64,000 nt of DNA from Chloroflexota bacterium (GCA_023381565.1 JAMCRR010000098.1:1-64000); one strand, 5' to 3'; counted from the stretch's first letter, positions 52,610 to 63,600 are shown. The notes: generated by a model from the letters alone, not told the origin. Program-made: numbers and translations.

Positions 52610-52811
52610 AAATGCCGCATCCATCGCCGGGTGCTGCCTGTTCGCCAGAATGTCCGGATCGCAGCCTGAGCCAGGTGACCAAGATCGACCTCGGTTTTCA
52701 CGTTCTCCAAAGTGGTATTATCCACCTACCCCGATTCCTTAGGCGCAGACAACAACCCCAACTCGATTTCCATGTATAATCAGCAGCGAACGACCATTCA
52801 GGACAGGTATT

Positions 52812-53642
52812 ATGGACTATCCTCATTCAACGTGGAGGCTGCTGCGCACTCCGCCCGCTCCGGGCGCGTGGAATATGGCTGTCGATGAAATGCTTCTCGA
52901 GGGAGTCGCACGGCAGGACTCTCTCCCGGTGCTGCGCCTGTCCGCCTGGGATCCGCCCTGTCTTTCTTTAGGCTATGCGCAACCCTGGAGCGATGCCGAT
53001 CTGGGCCGCCTCGCCTCTTCCGGCTGGCAGCTCGTCCGACGACCAACCGGCGGGCGCGCCATCTTGCATACAGATGAGCTCACCTATTCTGTCATCGCCC
53101 CACCCGATGAAGCCCGCCTAGCCGGTAGCTTGCTGGAAAGCTACCGGCGCCTTTCGCAAGCCTTATTGGGCGCATTGCAGCTTTTGCATATCCCGGCAGT
53201 CGCAGCAGATCAAAACCCTGCAAATAATGGATCCAATCACCCGGGCCCGGTGTGTTTTGAAGTCCCTTCAAGCTACGAGATAACCCTTGCCGGAAAGAAG
53301 CTGATCGGCAGCGCCCAGGCGCGACGCCGCGAAGGAATCCTTCAACACGGAAGCCTGCCCCTATGCGGCGATCTTAGCCGCATCACCCTCGCTCTGGTCT
53401 ATCCCGACGAACAAAGTCGATCTGCTGCTGCTAGTCATCTGCTGGATCGCGCCACTACAGTGGAGGATTTCCTCGGATACCCGGTCTCGTGGGGCGCTGC
53501 AGCCGAAGCGTTTGAAGCCTCTTTCCGCGAATCATTAAATCTAGATCTCCAACCCCTTCCCCTTTCGGATCAAGAACTACAACGCGCCGGGGACCTGGCC
53601 AAAGCCAAATACGGCCACCCCGACTGGACGAAAAGGGTCTGA
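52812..53642 (+). CDS. Lipoate/octanoate transferase, LipM/LplA-like
   Basis: 276 residues. BPL/LplA/LipB fold: RRPTGGRAILH at 76-86, and GKKLIGSAQARRREGILQHG at 161-180 with the conserved Lys/Gly-Ser-Ala-Q. Cys148 in GPVCFEVPSSYEI corresponds to the position of the nucleophilic cysteine in LipM-type octanoyltransferases, which move octanoate from ACP to GcvH. LplA-type ligases lack that Cys and need ATP, so LipM is the better guess. It would fit with glycine cleavage, represented here by the GlyA-GcvT fusion. AGGACAGG lies upstream of the ATG. A TATAAT sits at 52775-52780 but with no clear -35. Confidence 0.87.
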   Translation: MDYPHSTWRLLRTPPAPGAWNMAVDEMLLEGVARQDSLPVLRLSAWDPPCLSLGYAQPWSDADLGRLASSGWQLVRRPTGGRAILHTDELTYSVIAPPDEARLAGSLLESYRRLSQALLGALQLLHIPAVAADQNPANNGSNHPGPVCFEVPSSYEITLAGKKLIGSAQARRREGILQHGSLPLCGDLSRITLALVYPDEQSRSAAASHLLDRATTVEDFLGYPVSWGAAAEAFEASFRESLNLDLQPLPLSDQELQRAGDLAKAKYGHPDWTKRV

Positions 53643-53668
53643 CCCAAACGGCTTGTCGCTGAGCGCCG

Positions 53669-54739
53669 ATGACCTACACCATTCTCCCGAAATCGAGAGC
53701 CAGAACTGCAACCGTCATTGGCATTTTCTTGCTGCTCGGGCTCTTTTCAGCATGCAAACCGTCCCCCTCTCCGACCGCGGCAACACCAACCGGAGCAGCA
53801 CAAACCTCCACCCTAGCTCCCTTTCCAACCAGTATTCCCACCCCCACACCCGCCCCATTGGGCGACCCCAACAATCCGGTTCTGATGGGGATCGTCTCTG
53901 CCAATAACGACTCCAAAGCCACTGACGCAGCCGACCAGGTTGCCGCCGCAATTTCGACCGAAACCGGTTATACAGTTCGCACTTCGTTCAGCGCCTCTTA
54001 CCCCGACTTGATTGGCGACCTGAGGCTCGGTAAAATCCATTTCGCCTGGCTACCCCCTTTTACCTACATTCAAGCGCACGAGGAGGAGATCGCCGATGTA
54101 GCGCTGGTAGTTAACCATTTTGGCGTGTATAGCTACGGCTCTCAATTCCTGGCAAACGCCGAGCATGGTTTCAAGGTCTATTATGATGCGACCACCGGGC
54201 AAAGCACTGCAGGCGCCGCCAATGCGCTCGTGCAGCTGGCCGGCACCCGCCCCTGTTGGGTCGATCCCACATCTGCTTCGGGGTACGTCGTGCCTGACGG
54301 CATTCTAGCCCAGGAAAGCATCCAAACGCTTGACCCTGTGTTTACCCAGGATCCCGGAGCCGTCATCCGGGCATTGTACACTAAAGGAATTTGCGATTTC
54401 GGCGCTACGTACGCCGTTTCCGGCGATCCACGTACTGCATCTTCCATCCAGGCCGATCTTCCAGATGTGATGAATAAGGTTATCGTGCTCTGGCAGACAG
54501 ACGCCATCATCCCCAACATGAACGTGTCTTTCCACCAGAGCGTGTCGCAAGCTGTTCGCCAAAAGATAGCCGATTCCCTGGTTGACCTTGCCAGGAAAAG
54601 CGAAGGCAAGACGATACTCACCACTGCTATGAATTACGATGTCAGCGGCTTCAAAGCCATTGACGACACCTACTACGACCCCCTGCGTTCGATTGTCCAG
54701 GCATCGGGGATCGACCTGGCGCCACTCATCGGAAAATGA
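53669..54739 (+). CDS. PhnD-like substrate-binding lipoprotein
   Basis: 356 residues. Signal peptide with lipobox LFSAC (Cys29), then a Pro/Thr-rich linker to about residue 65. The mature part is the phosphate/phosphonate-binding PhnD/SsuA/TauT-like fold: LMGIVSANNDSKATDAADQV, FSASYPDLIGDLRLGKIHFA, WLPPFTYI, CWVDPTSASGYVVPDG (the ligand-contact segment) and the distal TDAIIPNMNVSF. No permease or ATPase gene is adjacent, so it is an orphan binding protein. No clear Shine-Dalgarno precedes the ATG. The substrate could be a phosphonate, phosphite or another oxyanion; this cannot be decided from sequence. Confidence 0.87.
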   Translation: MTYTILPKSRARTATVIGIFLLLGLFSACKPSPSPTAATPTGAAQTSTLAPFPTSIPTPTPAPLGDPNNPVLMGIVSANNDSKATDAADQVAAAISTETGYTVRTSFSASYPDLIGDLRLGKIHFAWLPPFTYIQAHEEEIADVALVVNHFGVYSYGSQFLANAEHGFKVYYDATTGQSTAGAANALVQLAGTRPCWVDPTSASGYVVPDGILAQESIQTLDPVFTQDPGAVIRALYTKGICDFGATYAVSGDPRTASSIQADLPDVMNKVIVLWQTDAIIPNMNVSFHQSVSQAVRQKIADSLVDLARKSEGKTILTTAMNYDVSGFKAIDDTYYDPLRSIVQASGIDLAPLIGK

Positions 54740-54752
54740 CCCAACGCCGTGG

Positions 54753-54758
54753 TAAAAT
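54753..54758 (+). promoter_or_regulatory. -10 box for a possibly leaderless SanA-like gene
   Basis: TAAAAT ends 6 nt before the ATG at 54765. There is no Shine-Dalgarno and no good -35, although spacing matches the mutS and fmt cases. Confidence 0.4.
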
Positions 54759-54764
54759 GCTTCG

Positions 54765-55418
54765 ATGCATACCCGCAAACCGAATTTAATCCTGCGCATT
54801 GCTGCCATCCTGGCGATCGTCCTGATTTCTCTCTCGGCCCTGACGCTGGTAGCCGTAATTGTATACGCGCGCTTGCGTTCTTATAAACCGACGAACGTGC
54901 CTCCCGCGCGGGTGGCCATCGTGTTTGGAGCCGGTCTCTGGCGAGACGGTTCCCCAACACCCGTCCTGCAAGACCGGGTAGCAACCGCTGCCGATCTGTA
55001 CTTCGCAGGTAAGGTCGAAAAACTTCTGATGAGCGGGGATAACACTACCGCGTACTACAACGAGCCTGCGGCTATGCAGGAATATGCCTTGAAATTAGGC
55101 GTGCCTGCTGAAGACATCGTTTTGGATTATGCCGGGCGGCGTACCTATGATTCATGCTACCGGGCTCGTTACATCTTTGGGGTGACTGAAGCTATTCTGG
55201 TGACGCAAAATTTTCACCTGCCGCGGGCTTTATTCTTATGCAACAGCCTGGGAGTATCCTCCACAGGAGTATCAGCCGATCGCAGGGCTTACACGCGCAG
55301 GTCGTTACTTTATTGGAACCTTCGAGAGGTGCCTGCTATTCTCGTATCGATCTGGGAGGCCGGTACCAGCCATCCCCCTCTGATTCTGGGAAACCCGGAA
55401 CCCATATTCCCGAATTAA
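54765..55418 (+). CDS. SanA/YdcF-like DUF218 protein
   Basis: 217 residues. One N-terminal membrane anchor (about residues 10-35), then the DUF218 domain: [37 protein letters not shown], the conserved [14 protein letters not shown] and [20 protein letters not shown]. SanA in enterobacteria affects envelope permeability and vancomycin tolerance at high temperature; the molecular activity is unknown. It likely acts at the outer face of the cytoplasmic membrane. The mRNA seems to be leaderless. Confidence 0.87.
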   Translation: MHTRKPNLILRIAAILAIVLISLSALTLVAVIVYARLRSYKPTNVPPARVAIVFGAGLWRDGSPTPVLQDRVATAADLYFAGKVEKLLMSGDNTTAYYNEPAAMQEYALKLGVPAEDIVLDYAGRRTYDSCYRARYIFGVTEAILVTQNFHLPRALFLCNSLGVSSTGVSADRRAYTRRSLLYWNLREVPAILVSIWEAGTSHPPLILGNPEPIFPN

Positions 55419-55453
55419 AATTTATTAGTTCGAGTCGGTACGACATTCATTTT

Positions 55454-55462
55454 TGGTATACT
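55454..55462 (+). promoter_or_regulatory. Extended -10 promoter for the HD-domain gene
   Basis: TGGTATACT is an extended -10 (TGn plus TATACT). No -35 is visible. The predicted leader of about 25 nt contains CTGGAGGA before ATG 55494. Confidence 0.5.
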
Positions 55463-55493
55463 ACTTCAATGAATGATCTATTCTGGAGGAATA

Positions 55494-56063
55494 ATGGACC
55501 GCGCTGAAGCATTATCAATCGTTCAAGAGTATGTAAAAAATCAAAACCTGGTCAACCACATGCTGGCTGTTGAATCTGCTATGCGCTTTTATGCTGAAAA
55601 AAGGAACCAGGATGTGGAACTCTGGGGGTTGGCAGGATTATTGCACGATTTTGATTGGGAGATTCACCCTACGCTGGAGGAGCACCCGACTGAGGGTGCG
55701 CCGATATTACGGCAGAGAGGCGTCCCCGAGGTGGTGGTACGTGCGATTCTAAGCCACGGTGTGGATACGGGAGTGCCGCGCGAATCAGAAATGGAAAAAG
55801 CGCTCTACGCCTGCGATGAGATTACCGGATTGATCACTGCCGTAGCTCTGGTTCGCCCCTCCCGTTCGCTCTACGACTTGACTTCCAGCTCGGTTAAGAA
55901 GAAATGGAAAGACCGCGCTTTTGCTGCCGGAGCAAACCGGGAAGAGATTGCCAGGGGGGCGGAGGACTTTGGGGTGGATTTGTGGGAGCACGTAGATAAT
56001 GTCATCCTGGCAATGCGGCGCATTGCCCCCGAGCTGGGATTGGCCGGGAATTTACCTGGATAA
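55494..56063 (+). CDS. HD-domain protein (putative hydrolase)
   Basis: 189 residues, start ATG 55494 after GGAGG at 7 nt. Metal ligands of the HD fold are visible as His in VNHMLAVE, the HD pair in LLHDFDWEIHP, a further His in AILSHGVD and Asp in ACDEITGLI. This is the HDIG-type phosphohydrolase family seen in many small bacterial proteins, acting on unknown phosphorylated compounds. The C-terminal 60 residues are helical. The neighbours give no clear clue. Confidence 0.87.
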   Translation: MDRAEALSIVQEYVKNQNLVNHMLAVESAMRFYAEKRNQDVELWGLAGLLHDFDWEIHPTLEEHPTEGAPILRQRGVPEVVVRAILSHGVDTGVPRESEMEKALYACDEITGLITAVALVRPSRSLYDLTSSSVKKKWKDRAFAAGANREEIARGAEDFGVDLWEHVDNVILAMRRIAPELGLAGNLPG

Positions 56064-56125
56064 TACCTGGTGTTCCTGGTCTTCTCTGTGGTGAAATGTT
56101 ACTGATCTAGGCAGGAGGAAGCTTC

Positions 56126-57232
56126 ATGGCCGTCCAGGGAAAAGGTTTCTTTATCTGGAAGATCCCCAACTGCGAGGCAGGCAACCCTGCCGCTATTGCC
56201 TCGGCGGCATCCGCCGCGGGTTTAACGCACGTGCTGATAAAAATTGCAGACGGTAACAATGCCTATAATTACGATACGGCTCAGGCCTACGACCGCGTAC
56301 CACCGGTGGTCCAGGCTCTCCGTTCTGCCGGGATGCAGGTCTGGGGCTGGCATTTTGTCTACGGCAACGATCCTTTGGGCGAGGCTCGCATTGCTATTCA
56401 GCGCCTGCTCCAGCTTAACCTGGACGGCTATGTAATCGACGCCGAGAGTCAATACACTGAACCGGGTAAGGCGACAGCCGCAGCCAGGTTCATGACTGAA
56501 ATGCGGAGCGCTTTCCCAAGCCTGCCCATGTCTCTGGCTTCTTTCCGATATCCTTCCTACCATCCACAATTCCCCTGGAAGACCTTCCTGGATAAATGCG
56601 ACTACAACATGCCTCAGGTCTATTGGGAACAGGTGCACAACCCGGCTACGCAGCTCGCGCGTTCGGTGCAAGAGTTCAAAGCCCTGACGCCATACCGGCC
56701 GGTACTGCCCATCGGTCCGACTTATAAAACCGGGGGCTGGGCGCCAACCGAAAATGACATAACCGAGTTCTTGAATACCGCGAAAAGCCTGAACCTGAGT
56801 GCAGTGAGCTTCTTCAGTTGGGATGAGTGTCGCCGCGACCTGCCAAAATTGTGGCCGGTTATCGCCAACTATGCCTGGACCGGTTCTGGAACCGGCAGCC
56901 TGGATCTTCCCTACCAATATATTTCCGCCCTGAACAAGGGAGACGCAGCCTCCGTCGCCAACCTATACGCCCCCACGGCGGTGCATATCAATGCCGCCCG
57001 CACGGTGCAGGGTCAGGATGCCATCAAGACCTATTTCGCCACCTTTTTAAACCAGCTCCTGCCAAAAGCTACTTTTACCCTGACAGGTTCCAGCGGAACC
57101 GGCGGCTCGCGCAACTTCACCTGGCAAGCTTCATCCAGTAAAGGGGTGGTACGAAATGGTAGCGATACGATCGGCCTCCTGAATGGGAAGATCAGCTACC
57201 ACTACACCTTTTTCACCATCACACCGAATTAG
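56126..57232 (+). CDS. TIM-barrel glycosidase-like protein with SnoaL-like C-terminal domain
   Basis: 368 residues, no signal peptide visible. Residues about 1-255 look like a (beta/alpha)8 barrel of the GH25/GH18-like type: GFFIWKIPNC, GLTHVLIKIADGN, MQVWGWHFVYG, GYVIDAESQY (the acidic strand expected to be catalytic) and YNMPQVYWEQ, then VSFFSWDEC. Residues about 265-368 resemble an NTF2/SnoaL fold (YISALNKGDAASVANLYAPT, then TVQGQDAIKTYFATFL). This domain pairing is unusual. The function is unknown; binding or hydrolysis of a glycan is plausible. AGGAGG precedes the ATG. Confidence 0.75.
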   Translation: MAVQGKGFFIWKIPNCEAGNPAAIASAASAAGLTHVLIKIADGNNAYNYDTAQAYDRVPPVVQALRSAGMQVWGWHFVYGNDPLGEARIAIQRLLQLNLDGYVIDAESQYTEPGKATAAARFMTEMRSAFPSLPMSLASFRYPSYHPQFPWKTFLDKCDYNMPQVYWEQVHNPATQLARSVQEFKALTPYRPVLPIGPTYKTGGWAPTENDITEFLNTAKSLNLSAVSFFSWDECRRDLPKLWPVIANYAWTGSGTGSLDLPYQYISALNKGDAASVANLYAPTAVHINAARTVQGQDAIKTYFATFLNQLLPKATFTLTGSSGTGGSRNFTWQASSSKGVVRNGSDTIGLLNGKISYHYTFFTITPN

Positions 57233-57252
57233 CAAATCAATCGGCGAGGGTT

Positions 57253-60200
57253 CTATTTGCCTCTTTTCGGGCGCTTCCCGGGTTTGCTTTGAGGCGCTCT
57301 AGGCGTCTTTACCGGAACAGTTTTGGACTTGGTCTTCGGACCGGGCGATTGTTCTTGATCCCTGGCTTTCACGGTGGTTTTTGAGGTTTGGGGCGCTTTT
57401 TTTGGAGCGGCTGTTGGTTTTATAGCCTGACCAGGCTTCAATCGTGCTGCCGAGGGCTTCCCTTTAATTTCTGTGCTCTTTTTCTTTGCCGCGACCGGTT
57501 TTTCCGCTTTGGCTGCCGGCGCTTGCTTTTGGGTTTTAGAGGTGCCCGAAATAGTTTTACCTTCGGCCGAAAACTTGCCCGCTGAGAGGGGTTTCTTTCC
57601 CACGGAAACGGCGCTGGTCTTTCCTGTAGTGGCGTCCCGCAAAGAGTTGGATTTTGGTTGTCCTGCCCCGATCTTCATCAAAGGTTTTTTCACTTCTGCC
57701 GGATGCCTGCGAGTTTCGTGAGGTTTCTCAACCGCGGAGAGAGCCGCTGGCGCTTGTGTGGTGGGGGTAGGCTTTTGCGTCAGTTTCGATGGTGCCGCCT
57801 TCTTTTTGGCAGGGGATTTTACTATGGGGGCGGCTTGCCTGGCTGCCCTTTTGGGTTTTTCGCTTACAGCGGCAGCCCTGGTCCGGTCCGCCAGGGGCGC
57901 AGGCTTTTGAGCCGAACTGAGGTTCTTCGCGGGGGGTTTGGGCGTGGATCCATCCGGTGGCGCAGCCGGCCTGCGCCGGGGCTTGGGTTTCTCTGCCGGT
58001 GGATTAGCCTGTGCAGGCTCGTTCACCTCAGTAAAGAAAAGAACCTTCTCGCCGGGTTTCAATGCCAGAAGGCGCTCGCCCTGCGCTGTGCGAGCTTTGA
58101 CAGCCGCCGAATTTAATTTGAAAATGGGCGCTTCTCCGGTCGATAGGTGGGCAATCCCGCGTGAAATGATGCTCGAGGCAGCCACGCCCACCAGGGTAGC
58201 ATCACGGGAGAACTTCCAGGCTACTGCCCCCTGCCCATACCTTCCTTGGAGGGGGAAATCGCCGAGGGCGACGCGTTTTGCTTTCCCATCTGAAGCCAAC
58301 AAAAATAATTCACCACTTGGAGCCAGGCTCACCATCCCGCGGAGCATGTCGCCAGCAGCCAGTTTGATCCCTCCCACACCGGCTGCCACCAGTCCCATTG
58401 GCCGGACTTCATCCTCCCTGAACCGGATGGCCATACCATTGGCAGTAGCCAGCAGGTAATCCTCCTGCCCGTTGCTGATTTGAACCCACCCGAGAGCATC
58501 ACCCTCATTAACCTTAACCAAAGTGAAAGTTTGCGCCGAAGGTCCGGGTAGCTCACCGGCGGCTGTTTTCTTGACCAACCCTTCTCGGGTGGCAGTGACT
58601 ACAAAATGATCCTGGCGTTGCACGGTTCCGGCTGGCAGAGTAAACAGAGCTGCCAACCTATCCCCTTCTTCCAGAGGTGAGATTTTTCCGACAGGCGCGC
58701 CCATAGAAAATAGGTCGCCTTCGGGAACAGCATGCACTGGGATGGCAGCGGCTTTTCCCTGGGTGGAGACAAGGTAGAGTGTCTGGTGGGTATCGGTGCG
58801 CACCAGCCAGCGCGGGGCGTCCTGTCGAAACTCAGGCAGCGTTTCTTCTCCCATTCGGGCAATCTTACCATCTGAGGTGACGCCGACCCAAACCCCCTGA
58901 GCCGGAGTGACATCGGTGGTGGTGAGCAGAGAAGCCGTGGAGGCGCCTTCCTTGAGGCGCGCGATCGTCGTCCTGCGACGGTCGGAGTAGGTTTGTTTGA
59001 CTGCCAACAGCTCGTCTGTGACTGCCTGGCGCATCTTCTTAGACGATTTGAGCAGGCTTTCCAGGTTTTTGATCAGCTCCAGCACTTCTTTATATTCCAG
59101 CTCGATCTTCTTTCGTTCCAGGCTCGCCAGGCGGCGCAACGCCATATCCAAGATCGCCTGCGCCTGGACCTCAGAAAGACGGAACCGCCGTATCAAGCGC
59201 TGCCGCGCCTGGTCTACGTCGGTTGAGTTGCGGATCAGGCTGATGACTTCATCCAGGTTCTTCAACGCCACGCGCAGGCCTTCGAGGATGTGGGCGCGTT
59301 GCCGCGCACGTTCCAGGTCGAACTCGCTGCGCCTGCGGATGACCTGCAGGCGATGCTCCAGGTAAACGCGCAGCGCTTGCTTTAAGGTCAACAGCCTGGG
59401 TTCGCCGTCCACCAATGCCAGCAGGTTGATCCCGAAGGTGGACTGCATGGGGGTGCGCTGGTAGAGCTCGCGCAGGATTTTCTCCGGGTCGGCGGTTTTA
59501 TTCAACTCGATCACAATGCGCATCCCCTGGCGGTCAGACTCATCGCGAAGGTCGGCAATCCCCTCCAGATGCCCTTCGCGCACCAGCTCGGCAATGCGTT
59601 CGATCAATGTAGCCTTATTCGTCTGATAGGGCAGCTCGGTGACGATAATCCGGTTGCGACCGCGTACCATTTCTTCGAGATGGGCGCGCGCCTGAACGAT
59701 CACCTTGCCACGGCCAGACCCATATGCGCTCATCAGGCCTTCTCCCAGCGGGTCTTGGATGATCACCCCGCCCGTCGGGAAATCGGGACCCTGGATGAAG
59801 CGCAGCAGGTTCTCAACCGAAAGATCATCGAGCTGATCCCATTTTTCCAGCATATATACCAGGGCATCCACTACCTCGCCCAGGTTATGGGGTGGAATAT
59901 TCGTGGCCATCCCCACGGCAATCCCCGTAGCGCCGTTCACCAGCAGATTGGGAATTGCGGCCGGTAGAACGACCGGTTCGTGGAGCGTCTCGTCAAAGTT
60001 CGGGATGAAGTCGACTGTATTTTTTTCGATCTGGTTCAGCATTTCCATGGCGATGGCGGTCAGCCGGGCTTCAGTATAGCGCATGGCTGCCGGAGGATCG
60101 CCGTCGACACTGCCGAAATTGCCCTGCCCGTCGACCAGCGGGGAACGCATCGAAAAGTCTTGCGCCATGCGCGCCATCGATTCATACACGGCCATATCCC

Positions 60201-60435
60201 CATGAGGGTGATATTTGCCTAAGACCTCGCCTACGATGCGCGCAGATTTCTTATAAGCGGCATCAGCCCGCAGGCCCATATCGTACATGGCATAGAGAAT
60301 GCGCCGCTGAACGGGCTTTAATCCATCGCGCGCGTCTGGCAGCGCACGAGCCACAATCACGCTCATGGCATAATCGAGATAGGACTGCTGCATCTCATCG
60401 TCGAGATCAACTTTGCGAATCAAGCCAAGTTCCAT
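57253..60435 (-). CDS. gyrA: DNA gyrase subunit A with a long basic C-terminal tail
   Basis: 1060 residues. Residues 1-about 500 are the breakage-reunion domain: winged-helix [32 protein letters not shown], and catalytic Tyr120 in [10 protein letters not shown]. Residues about 500-805 form the six-bladed CTD; the GyrA box is degenerate, [10 protein letters not shown] instead of QRRGGKG. Residues about 808-1060 are a Lys/Ala/Pro-rich, low-complexity tail resembling histone H1 tails (for example [19 protein letters not shown]). GyrA normally ends near 850, so the tail is extra. The weak GyrA box raises ParC-like function as an alternative. GGAG lies 10 nt before the ATG. The gene ends 21 bp from the convergent glycosidase-like gene. 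Confidence 0.93.
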   Translation of the reverse strand: MELGLIRKVDLDDEMQQSYLDYAMSVIVARALPDARDGLKPVQRRILYAMYDMGLRADAAYKKSARIVGEVLGKYHPHGDMAVYESMARMAQDFSMRSPLVDGQGNFGSVDGDPPAAMRYTEARLTAIAMEMLNQIEKNTVDFIPNFDETLHEPVVLPAAIPNLLVNGATGIAVGMATNIPPHNLGEVVDALVYMLEKWDQLDDLSVENLLRFIQGPDFPTGGVIIQDPLGEGLMSAYGSGRGKVIVQARAHLEEMVRGRNRIIVTELPYQTNKATLIERIAELVREGHLEGIADLRDESDRQGMRIVIELNKTADPEKILRELYQRTPMQSTFGINLLALVDGEPRLLTLKQALRVYLEHRLQVIRRRSEFDLERARQRAHILEGLRVALKNLDEVISLIRNSTDVDQARQRLIRRFRLSEVQAQAILDMALRRLASLERKKIELEYKEVLELIKNLESLLKSSKKMRQAVTDELLAVKQTYSDRRRTTIARLKEGASTASLLTTTDVTPAQGVWVGVTSDGKIARMGEETLPEFRQDAPRWLVRTDTHQTLYLVSTQGKAAAIPVHAVPEGDLFSMGAPVGKISPLEEGDRLAALFTLPAGTVQRQDHFVVTATREGLVKKTAAGELPGPSAQTFTLVKVNEGDALGWVQISNGQEDYLLATANGMAIRFREDEVRPMGLVAAGVGGIKLAAGDMLRGMVSLAPSGELFLLASDGKAKRVALGDFPLQGRYGQGAVAWKFSRDATLVGVAASSIISRGIAHLSTGEAPIFKLNSAAVKARTAQGERLLALKPGEKVLFFTEVNEPAQANPPAEKPKPRRRPAAPPDGSTPKPPAKNLSSAQKPAPLADRTRAAAVSEKPKRAARQAAPIVKSPAKKKAAPSKLTQKPTPTTQAPAALSAVEKPHETRRHPAEVKKPLMKIGAGQPKSNSLRDATTGKTSAVSVGKKPLSAGKFSAEGKTISGTSKTQKQAPAAKAEKPVAAKKKSTEIKGKPSAARLKPGQAIKPTAAPKKAPQTSKTTVKARDQEQSPGPKTKSKTVPVKTPRAPQSKPGKRPKRGK

Positions 60436-60557
60436 CAGAAAGGCTCCAAATCATCAGAGATTTACTCATACAGGGAGGAGGAAGATGTGAGATCCCCGGA
60501 TTTATATTAAAGGGAAACGGGGGAACCGTCAAGGAGAACAGGCAGGGTATTTAAAAA

Positions 60558-60593
60558 ATCGTGTTTCTGGCAGGATCCCGCCAGAAACACGAT
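60558..60593 (-). terminator. Intrinsic terminator of rpoC
   Basis: ATCGTGTTTCTGGC (60558-60571) and GCCAGAAACACGAT (60580-60593) form a 14-bp stem with an 8-nt loop. Read leftward it is followed by TTTTTTAA. It ends the rpoC transcript 22 bp after the stop codon and precedes gyrA. Confidence 0.9.
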
Positions 60594-60614
60594 CGATTTC
60601 ATCTAATGCAAGCC

Positions 60615-63600
60615 TTAATCGGTAGCCGTTGGCAGATCGACGACCGGGTTATCGGCAGATACGGGCGCTTCCTGAACCACCTTCTCTTCCACTTCCTTAA
60701 GGTTGAACCGTCCAGGGACGAAACCGGTCCCGGCAGGGATCAGCTTGCCGATGATGACGTTTTCTTTCAGCCCGTAAAGCGGGTCTTCCATAGAGGCGAT
60801 GGCTGCGCCGGCCAGCACTTTGATGGTATGCTGGAAGGAAGACGCCGAGAGGAAGGAATCTGTGCTCAGAGAAGCCTTGGTCACGCCCAACAGGATTTCA
60901 ACAAACCGTGCCGGTTGCTTGCTTTCCGCGAGGTTTTGCTCATTGAATTTCTGGATCGTCAGCCGGTCGACCAGGTCTTGCGGGAGGTAAGGGGTATCGC
61001 CCGGGCGGATCACCTGGACTTTACCCATCATCTTGCGGATGATGACCTCAAAGTGCTTATCGTTGATATTTTGCCCCTGCGAGCGGTAAACCTTCTGGAT
61101 CTCCGAAAGCAGGTACATCTGGCAGGCTTCCCGACCGTTGATGTGCAGGATACTGTGCGGGTTGAGAGACCCTTCGGTCAACGGCTGGCCGGCTTCCACG
61201 TGTTCGTTTTCTTTGATCACCAGGCGCGCCGTGCTGGGGATTTCATCCTCTTCCGTCTCACGCTGTTCGTATGCAACGATGACTTTCCTGTCTTCAAGGC
61301 GCACGCGGCCTGCATGGTGAGCGGTGATGGTGGCTTCACCAAGGAAGGCGACCAACCCGCCCTGTTCGATCGGGGTACCATCTTCGGCCGAGATCGTCCA
61401 TTCTTCCGGGATCTCGTAGACGTCGTCGACCATCTCGCTGTTATCGACCCGGACCACACGCAGATCGCCGCGTTCTGATTGGATAATGTGCGCCACGCCC
61501 TTGATGCGTGAGATGATCGCTTCGCCTTTCGGCGTCCGGCGGGCTTCAAAGAGCTCTTCAACGCGGGGTAGACCGGTAGTGATGTCACCACCTGCAGCAA
61601 CACCTCCGGTGTGGAAGGTGCGCAGGGTTAGCTGCGTGCCCGGCTCTCCAATCGATTGGGCGGCAACGATTCCTACCGTTGAACCCAGCTCAACCACGAT
61701 ACCACGCCCCAGGTCCATACCGTAGCATTTCTGGCAGATGCCGTGGGTCAGCTCGCAGGTGAGGGGTGAACGCACTTTGACCTCGTCGACGCCAGCAGAC
61801 ACAATCCGGCGCACAAGGTCGTGATCGAGCATCTCATCGCGTTCGGCCAGGATTTCACCGGTCATTGGATCGACCACACGATCGGCAGTCAGCCGTCCAT
61901 ACAGGCGCACACCCATCGATTGCCCGGCCACATCGTCAGCCCGGCGGATGAGAATCCCTTCTTTGGTTCCGCAGTCCTCTTCATTCACAATTACATCTTG
62001 GGCTACGTCCACCAGACGGCGGGTTAGATATCCGGCGTCTGCAGTGCGCAATGCGGTGTCTGCCAGACCCTTACGAGCACCGTGTGTTGAAATGAAGTAT
62101 TCCAGGGCGGTCAGCCCCTCGCGGAAGTTCGAGCGAATGGGCAGAGGGATAATACGCCCAGCCGGATCGGCCATCAAGCCGCGCATACCGGCCAGCTGTG
62201 AGATAGGGCCGAAACCGCCCTTGGTCGCTCCTGAGTTCGCCATCGTCGCCAGGTTCCCATTCGGGTCCATGTAGCGGCGTACGGCATCCCCGACTTCTTT
62301 AGTGGTTTGCTGCCAGATCTCGATCACGCGCTCATTTTGCTCCTGCTCGGTGAGCAAGCCGCGGCGGAAATCACGCTGTACCGATTCAACGTCTAGCAGG
62401 GCTTTGTTGATAATATCAACTTTTTCCGGCGGGACAGTGATATCGGCTACTGCGATGGTCGCACCTGAGCGCATAGCATATTCAAAGCCGATGTCTTTAA
62501 TCCGGTCGGCTACTTCGGTGGTTACATCCTGGCCGCAAATCTCATAGACCTCAGCGACCAAATCTTTCACGCCACCTTTGTCGAGCACCTGGTTTACGAA
62601 CTGTGCTTCCTCGGGCAGAATACGGTTAAAAATCACCCGACCAACCGTGGTGTTGACCATCCTTGTGGTCGGCTCGAGCTGCCGTGAATCGGTATCATCG
62701 TACCAGGTTTCAACCCGCAGTTGGACCTTGGAGTGGATCTCGACTTGCTCCAGGCTATACGCCAGCTCGACCTCATCCATACTGGCAAAAATGCGCCCAT
62801 CCCCACGATGAGGTTGGTTGTCGTACATGGTAAGGTAGTAAACGCCCAGGACCATATCCTTCGATGGGCTGATGATCGGCTCGCCATCGGCCGGCTTGAG
62901 CAGGTTCTTCGACGCCAACATCAATTGACGGGATTCCCATACTGCCTTCTCAGAAAGCGGGACGTGAACTGCCATCTGATCGCCATCGAAGTCTGCGTTG
63001 AATGCAGTCGTCACCAGGGGGTGAAGCTGGATGGCACTGCCTTCGATCAGGATTGGCTCGAAGGCCTGGATGCCCAGGCGGTGCAATGTCGGGGCACGGT
63101 TCAGCAGGACCGGCCGTTCTTTGATCACCTCTTCGAGGACTTCCCAGACCTCAGGGCGATTGCGCTCGATAAAACGCCGGGCGCCTTTCACGTTAGCGGC
63201 ATAATTGTGTGTGACCAACCGGGCAATGACAAACGGCCGGTACAGCTCGAGAGCCATGGTTTTCGGCAGGCCGCACTGGTAAAGTTTCAAGGTTGGACCC
63301 ACAACGATGACCGAGCGCCCGGAATAATCCACGCGCTTTCCCAAAAGGTTGCGGCGGAAGCGCCCTTTCTTGCCCTTGAGCATGTCGCTCAGAGATTTCA
63401 GCTCGCGCCGGCCTCTGCGCGAAAGCGCTTTCCCACGTTGAGAGTTGTCGATCAGCGAGTCGACCGCTTCCTGGAGCATGCGCTTCTCGTTCCGAACGAT
63501 CACATCCGGAGCGCCCAGTTCGAGCAAACGCTTGAGGCGGTTGTTGCGGTTGATGACCCGGCGATACAAGTCATTTAAGTCAGAAGTGGCAAATCGGCCC

